Source: an uncultured Eubacteriales bacterium (GTDB lineage: Bacteria; Bacillota; Clostridia; Peptostreptococcales; Anaerovoracaceae). From it: a stretch of 9,385 nucleotides of DNA. Below the pieces are notes generated by a model. It saw nothing but the letters and a program-made list of their open reading frames with translations. It made no database searches and was not told the origin of the DNA. The stretch lies in assembly GCA_902797195.1 (NCBI GenBank), contig CADBRY010000154.1:1-9385 (forward strand), given 5' to 3'. Made by a program: the position numbers and the translations under genes. Positions 6,859 to 9,385 of this stretch are shown in pieces; the stretch's first letter is position 1; the number at the start of each line of letters is the position of its first letter.

Positions 6859-7908
6859 TTACAGTGCATCGATGTCCTTCTGAAGTCCATCCATGACTTC
6901 CTGTCCATATTCCTCAGCGAGTTTCGGCCAGGAGATCTCTCTGCACTTCTCAGCGTTTGCCTTAACTTCTTCGTCGGTAAACTCTGTAACCTCGATGCCT
7001 TTTTCTCTCATCTTATCCATGTAGTCGTGCTCGTTCTTGTCAGCTTCTTCAAAGCTCTTTGCACTGGCTTCCTGGAAGCAGGCCTCTACGATCTGACGAT
7101 CCTCGTCGCTCAGCTTCTCGAGTGTCTTGTTGGAGATCATGTAGTTGGTTGCTTCAGCATGGATCTTGTTGAAGTAGAAGTACTTGATGGTGTCGGCTAC
7201 CCACGCATAGTTCATGTTTGCGGTACCACCAATCCAGCCTTCAACAACGTTGGTCTGAATAGCAGTCGGAGTTTCGGAATAAGCGATGGTTACGCCTTCA
7301 AATCCGTAATCCTTATCAGGTACGTTGAATGTGAAGGGGGCGGGAACTCTGATCTTGACGCCCTGCTTCTCACCAAAGTTCTTGATGTTCTTACATTCCT
7401 TGGTGCTTCCAACGCCGATAAATCCTTCAAGAACAAATCCTTCGAATGTTACACCCTGCTCCTGGAGAACGGATGCAAATGTCTTTGTCATGTATGAATC
7501 CGGTCCATAAAGAATCTTTGCCTCTTCAAATGATGTTGCATAATACGGCACATATGGCATACTCAGTCTCTTGTCACTGTCATCCGGTACCGTCATCTGA
7601 CCGGCGTCGATGGTTCCTTGTTTGATCTCATCATAGACCGTAGCGTAGTCGCCCAACTGGCTGGAAGGATAGTAGTCGACTTTTACTCTTCCTTCGGTTC
7701 TCTTTTCAACTTCTTCACAGAGCCACGTATTGAGCTTTGTAGCAATGTGATCTTCCGGTGCATCTGATGCAAGACGCAGCGTTATGGTGTCTCCGGAATC
7801 TCCGCTGCCGCTGCCGCCACCGCTGCCGCCGCAACCGGTCATACCGATGCAAAGAGCGGCAAATGCGATGCACATCAAACCAACAACCAATAGTTTTTTG
7901 ATTCTCAT
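6859..7908 (-). CDS. dctP: TRAP transporter substrate-binding lipoprotein (DctP family)
   Basis: A 349-residue extracytoplasmic binding protein that delivers substrate to DctQM. Residues 1-25 are a lipoprotein signal peptide ending in the lipobox MTGC, with Cys26 the predicted lipidated residue, followed by a Gly/Ser linker (GGSGGGSGSGDSGD). The mature protein begins ITLRLASDAPEDH, and has the DctP-fold motifs GRVKVDYYPSSQLGD, VKIRVP and ETPTAIQTNVVEGW. Arg187 in KIRVP corresponds to the conserved Arg that pairs with the substrate carboxylate in most characterised members, suggesting an organic acid ligand; the identity remains unknown. The usual VDG after the QT motif is VEG here. The ATG at 7908 has AGGAGG 6 nt upstream. 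An extended -10 sequence lies about 70 nt upstream, and an ArsR-family gene precedes it on the same strand. Confidence 0.96.
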   Translation of the reverse strand: MRIKKLLVVGLMCIAFAALCIGMTGCGGSGGGSGSGDSGDTITLRLASDAPEDHIATKLNTWLCEEVEKRTEGRVKVDYYPSSQLGDYATVYDEIKQGTIDAGQMTVPDDSDKRLSMPYVPYYATSFEEAKILYGPDSYMTKTFASVLQEQGVTFEGFVLEGFIGVGSTKECKNIKNFGEKQGVKIRVPAPFTFNVPDKDYGFEGVTIAYSETPTAIQTNVVEGWIGGTANMNYAWVADTIKYFYFNKIHAEATNYMISNKTLEKLSDEDRQIVEACFQEASAKSFEEADKNEHDYMDKMREKGIEVTEFTDEEVKANAEKCREISWPKLAEEYGQEVMDGLQKDIDAL

Positions 7909-7931
7909 ACCTTTCCTCCTCTCATAACGAA

Positions 7932-7960
7932 TAGCTTATTACTAGGATTGCGTTAAGCTA
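7932..7960 (-). repeat. Perfect 7-bp inverted repeat in the dctP leader
   Basis: TAGCTTA (7932-7938) and TAAGCTA (7954-7960) flank 15 nt, between the predicted dctP transcription start and its ribosome site. It could form a leader hairpin or act as a repressor site just downstream of the start point. Confidence 0.4.
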
Positions 7961-7979
7961 GCGAAACTAGTCATGCCCT

Positions 7980-7988
7980 ATTGTACCA
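7980..7988 (-). promoter_or_regulatory. Candidate extended -10 promoter of the dctPQM operon
   Basis: On the minus strand TGG-TACAAT (7988-7980) is an extended -10 element (TGn before a TATAAT-like hexamer). The matching -35 position (AGAATA, about 8003-8008) is poor but A/T-rich DNA lies upstream. Transcription would start near 7973, giving a leader of about 65 nt. Confidence 0.5.
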
Positions 7989-8015
7989 CAAAAAATACGA
8001 ATTATTCTGAAAAAC

Positions 8016-8035
8016 TTTTACATTTGAAAGTAAAA
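8016..8035. promoter_or_regulatory. Inverted repeat upstream of the dctP promoter, candidate regulator site
   Basis: TTTTAC (8016-8021) and GTAAAA (8030-8035) flank ATTTGAAA; the flanks continue the symmetry with one extra A (ACTTTTAC and GTAAAAAAGT). It lies upstream of the poor -35 region of the dctP promoter, about 30 nt before the -10. ArsR-family proteins bind A/T-rich dyads of this sort, but the site could also just be an A/T-rich upstream element. Confidence 0.35.
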
Positions 8036-8072
8036 AAGTCAAAAAGCGCTAAAATCCCTTGAAAAAACGGAT

Positions 8073-8109
8073 AAAAAAAGAGCCCCGTCGGACTCATTCT
8101 CCGACGCGG
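8073..8109 (-). terminator. Rho-independent terminator overlapping the arsR stop codon
   Basis: GTCGGA (8087-8092) pairs with TCCGAC (8100-8105) around a 7-nt loop; the stem extends by a C-G pair and, past one mismatch, two further C-G pairs. On the minus strand it is followed by GAGCC-derived bases and then seven T residues (8079-8073). The TGA stop of the ArsR gene (8096-8094) lies in the loop, and the final codons form one stem arm. Confidence 0.8.
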
Positions 8110-8432
8110 CCCATATTCTCGAATTTCTTTGTTGCGGTAAGGTAGTCGTTGAGCACTCCCAGATGTACATAATAGTAGGAAAAGCGATCCACCTTCTTCA
8201 CTTCCACAAGCCCCGCATCCGCAAGCTTCTTCACATGTTGGGATATGGTCGCCTGTGCGTAGTCGAAGTGTTCCACAAGATCTTTGTTACAGACCTGATG
8301 GCGCTGCTTGTTCTCTTCCATTATAAACCTGAATATTTTGATGCGTGCCGGATGGGCCAGTGCGTCCGATATCCGTGCGATCAGCAATATATCCTTTTCC
8401 TGCATTTCGTCCAATTCTTTTCTCAGTCTCAT
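8094..8432 (-). CDS. ArsR-family winged-helix transcriptional regulator
   Basis: A 112-residue DNA-binding protein, normal for the family. SDALAHPARIKIF (22-34) is the usual ArsR entry helix, residues about 49-71 (NKDLVEHFDYAQATISQHVK) form the helix-turn-helix with the recognition helix ATISQHVKKL, and 76-90 (VEVKKVDRFSYYYVH) is the beta wing. The only cysteine is Cys48, so the paired-cysteine metal site of classical arsenic or cadmium sensors is missing; the inducer is unlikely to be bound in that way and may be an organic molecule or redox signal. The ATG at 8432 has GGAGG 4-5 nt upstream. The gene follows the esterase gene by 15 nt, so the two share a transcript, and it ends in a terminator before the TRAP operon. 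Regulation of dctPQM is inferred from position. Confidence 0.93.
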   Translation of the reverse strand: MRLRKELDEMQEKDILLIARISDALAHPARIKIFRFIMEENKQRHQVCNKDLVEHFDYAQATISQHVKKLADAGLVEVKKVDRFSYYYVHLGVLNDYLTATKKFENMGRVGE

Positions 8433-8447
8433 ATTTCCTCCGAAGGC

Positions 8448-9086
8448 TCACTTAAGTTTGATCTTATCTGCGTTGTTCTCTATCCACTCTATAACGATTT
8501 TCGCAATATATTCATACCCCTGTTCCGTGGGATGCACACCGTCTCTGTAGGCATAGGGCACCTTGAGGGGATTTGGCCCATCCTCCAGGGCCAGGGCGTA
8601 TTGTCGATAGGCAATGTTTGTGTCGATAAAGAGCCTGCCGCTTTTGCGTATTATCTCTGACAGCTCGTCTATCTGGCGGTTGACCTGCAGGTAGTCGATC
8701 CCCGAGCCGGCCATCCACTTTCTTTCGGCCAGTGGTGCGTCAACGAAAATGGGCGTCATATGCACGGGGACGATCCCCGCAGCCTTGGCCCTGCCGGCCA
8801 TTATCTCCAGATTTGCAAAAGTGCGTTCAGGATTCCCGGTCCCGTATATGAAATCATTGGTGCCGGTCATAATAAAAACCGCCGCAGGATGATGGTCGAT
8901 GGCATCGTGGCCGAAGCGCAAAAGAAGCTCGTCGGTAGTGTTGCCGTTGACTCCCTTGTTGATCACATCAGCCCGGAATCCGGTCCGCCCGTCGTTTATG
9001 GCGGAGCGTATAAGTCCGGGAAAACTTCTTCCCCTGCTGAAGGGAAATCCGTTAACTATGCTGTTTCCTATAAAAACCAGTTTCAA
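8448..9086 (-). CDS. SGNH/GDSL-family esterase or acylhydrolase, TTG start
   Basis: A 212-residue protein without signal peptide or membrane helix, so probably cytoplasmic. SGNH blocks are in order: block I is GNSIVNG with nucleophile Ser9 (GNS instead of the usual GDS), block II includes NKGVNGNTT (Gly about 45-48), block III is GTND with Asn77, and block V is DGVHPT with Asp182 and His185. All catalytic and oxyanion residues are present, so it should hydrolyse an ester or related acyl bond; the substrate is not readable. The TTG at 9086 is chosen because GGAGG lies 8 nt upstream and the protein then starts MKLVFIGNS, as expected with block I at the N-terminus. The frame stays open upstream to 9164 but that stretch contains the promoter. 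ArsR follows after 15 nt. Confidence 0.93.
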   Translation of the reverse strand: MKLVFIGNSIVNGFPFSRGRSFPGLIRSAINDGRTGFRADVINKGVNGNTTDELLLRFGHDAIDHHPAAVFIMTGTNDFIYGTGNPERTFANLEIMAGRAKAAGIVPVHMTPIFVDAPLAERKWMAGSGIDYLQVNRQIDELSEIIRKSGRLFIDTNIAYRQYALALEDGPNPLKVPYAYRDGVHPTEQGYEYIAKIVIEWIENNADKIKLK

Positions 9087-9094
9087 TGTCAGTT

Positions 9095-9099
9095 CCTCC
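9095..9099 (-). promoter_or_regulatory. Ribosome binding site fixing the esterase TTG start
   Basis: GGAGG on the minus strand is 8 nt before the TTG at 9086, the same spacing and start codon as at dctQ. Confidence 0.75.
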
Positions 9100-9135
9100 G
9101 GGCATCCGTTGCCTTTGCAAAAGGTCACATCGAGT

Positions 9136-9164
9136 ATTTTAGTACATCGGGAGCGAATCTGCAA
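9136..9164 (-). promoter_or_regulatory. Sigma-A-type promoter of the esterase-arsR operon
   Basis: TTGCAG (9164-9159) and TAAAAT (9141-9136) are separated by 17 nt on the minus strand. Transcription would begin near 9129, giving a leader of about 43 nt before the TTG start. Confidence 0.65.
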
Positions 9165-9385
9165 TCATTACCTGCGGATGGATCGTGTCAAATTGTTGTG
9201 GTGTTTTTGATTGACAAACTCTAAAGCAGTTTTTTGTAATAATCAGCTCAGAAATTTTTTATATTCAAAAAAGCTCTCTTATGGCGCGATTTTTCAGGCT
9301 TTATGTAAACGTTTTTGCATGGAAAGGCAATGCAAGCCTTGGAATTACACAAAAGTCCAGTACTTTTTGAAATATGAACTACGCC
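9165..9385. other. Gene-free A/T-rich intergenic stretch at the right edge
   Basis: No open frame with a ribosome site is seen on either strand. It contains the TGTCAA/TTGACA inverted pair (9186-9191 and 9211-9216), the candidate rightward promoter, a half-match to a catabolite-response element near 9304-9317, and short overlapping inverted repeats at 9315-9340. It is probably an intergenic region between divergent units. Confidence 0.5.
9211..9240 (+). promoter_or_regulatory. Candidate rightward promoter
   Basis: A perfect TTGACA (9211-9216) is followed after 18 nt by TGTAAT (9235-9240) on the plus strand. No gene start is visible in the remaining 145 nt, so it would serve a gene or RNA beyond the right edge. 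Confidence 0.4.

Noticed and set aside
7027..7497. Plus-strand open frame of 156 codons
   Set aside because: Antisense to dctP, which has clear lipoprotein and TRAP motifs; no ribosome site or protein features.
8036..8043. TTGACT on the minus strand as -35 for the dctP operon
   Set aside because: No TATAAT-like hexamer at 16-18 nt; the extended -10 at 7980-7988 is too far downstream to pair with it.
9304..9317. Catabolite-response element (cre)-like sequence TGTAAACGTTTTTG
   Set aside because: The left half fits the CcpA consensus well but the right half fails at the final C and W, and there is no gene in view that it would control.
9315..9340. Possible RNA pseudoknot from TTGCAT/ATGCAA and AAGGC/GCCTT
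   Set aside because: The two stems interlock but leave no nucleotides for the loop that must cross the first stem, so both could not form together; separately they are short and may be chance.

Overview
The window looks like chromosomal DNA of an anaerobic, low-to-moderate-GC Bacillota, most likely class Clostridia. The reasons are strong GGAGG-type ribosome binding sites, TTG starts, sigma-A-like promoters, a lipoprotein-anchored TRAP binding protein, and an 11-segment NSS transporter of bacterial type. The genus cannot be told from sequence reading alone. No rRNA, tRNA, CRISPR array, insertion sequence or phage gene was seen.

Left part (1-2767, minus strand): an ECF-type RNA polymerase sigma factor is followed 47 nt downstream by a large membrane-anchored protein whose outside part is a Beta_propel-type (COG4880) propeller. 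The propeller gene runs off the left edge of the window. The order sigma, then single-pass membrane protein, resembles a sigma/anti-sigma pair, with the propeller as a possible extracytoplasmic sensor.

Middle (2768-4852): a divergent intergenic region carries a good sigma-A promoter for a plus-strand NSS-family (LeuT/MhsT/Tyt1-like) sodium:amino-acid symporter. Its terminator hairpin lies inside the 3' coding end of a convergent minus-strand gene. That gene encodes a small two-helix membrane protein with a zinc-ribbon-like N-terminus and a charged C-terminal helix.

Right part (4812-9164, minus strand): two transcription units read leftward. The first is a GDSL/SGNH esterase (TTG start) followed by an ArsR-family regulator, closed by a terminator whose loop contains the arsR stop codon. 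The second is a complete TRAP transporter in the order dctP, dctQ, dctM. It has a perfect 15-bp hairpin between dctP and dctQ, a 4-nt overlap between dctQ and dctM, and a strong terminator after dctM. The TRAP substrate is unknown; binding protein and permease features point to an organic anion. The adjacent ArsR protein is a natural candidate for its regulator, and the esterase could act on the imported compound or a precursor; both are inferences from position only.

The last 300 bases (9087-9385) hold no recognisable gene. They carry the promoter of the esterase operon and a plausible rightward promoter that may serve a gene beyond the window.
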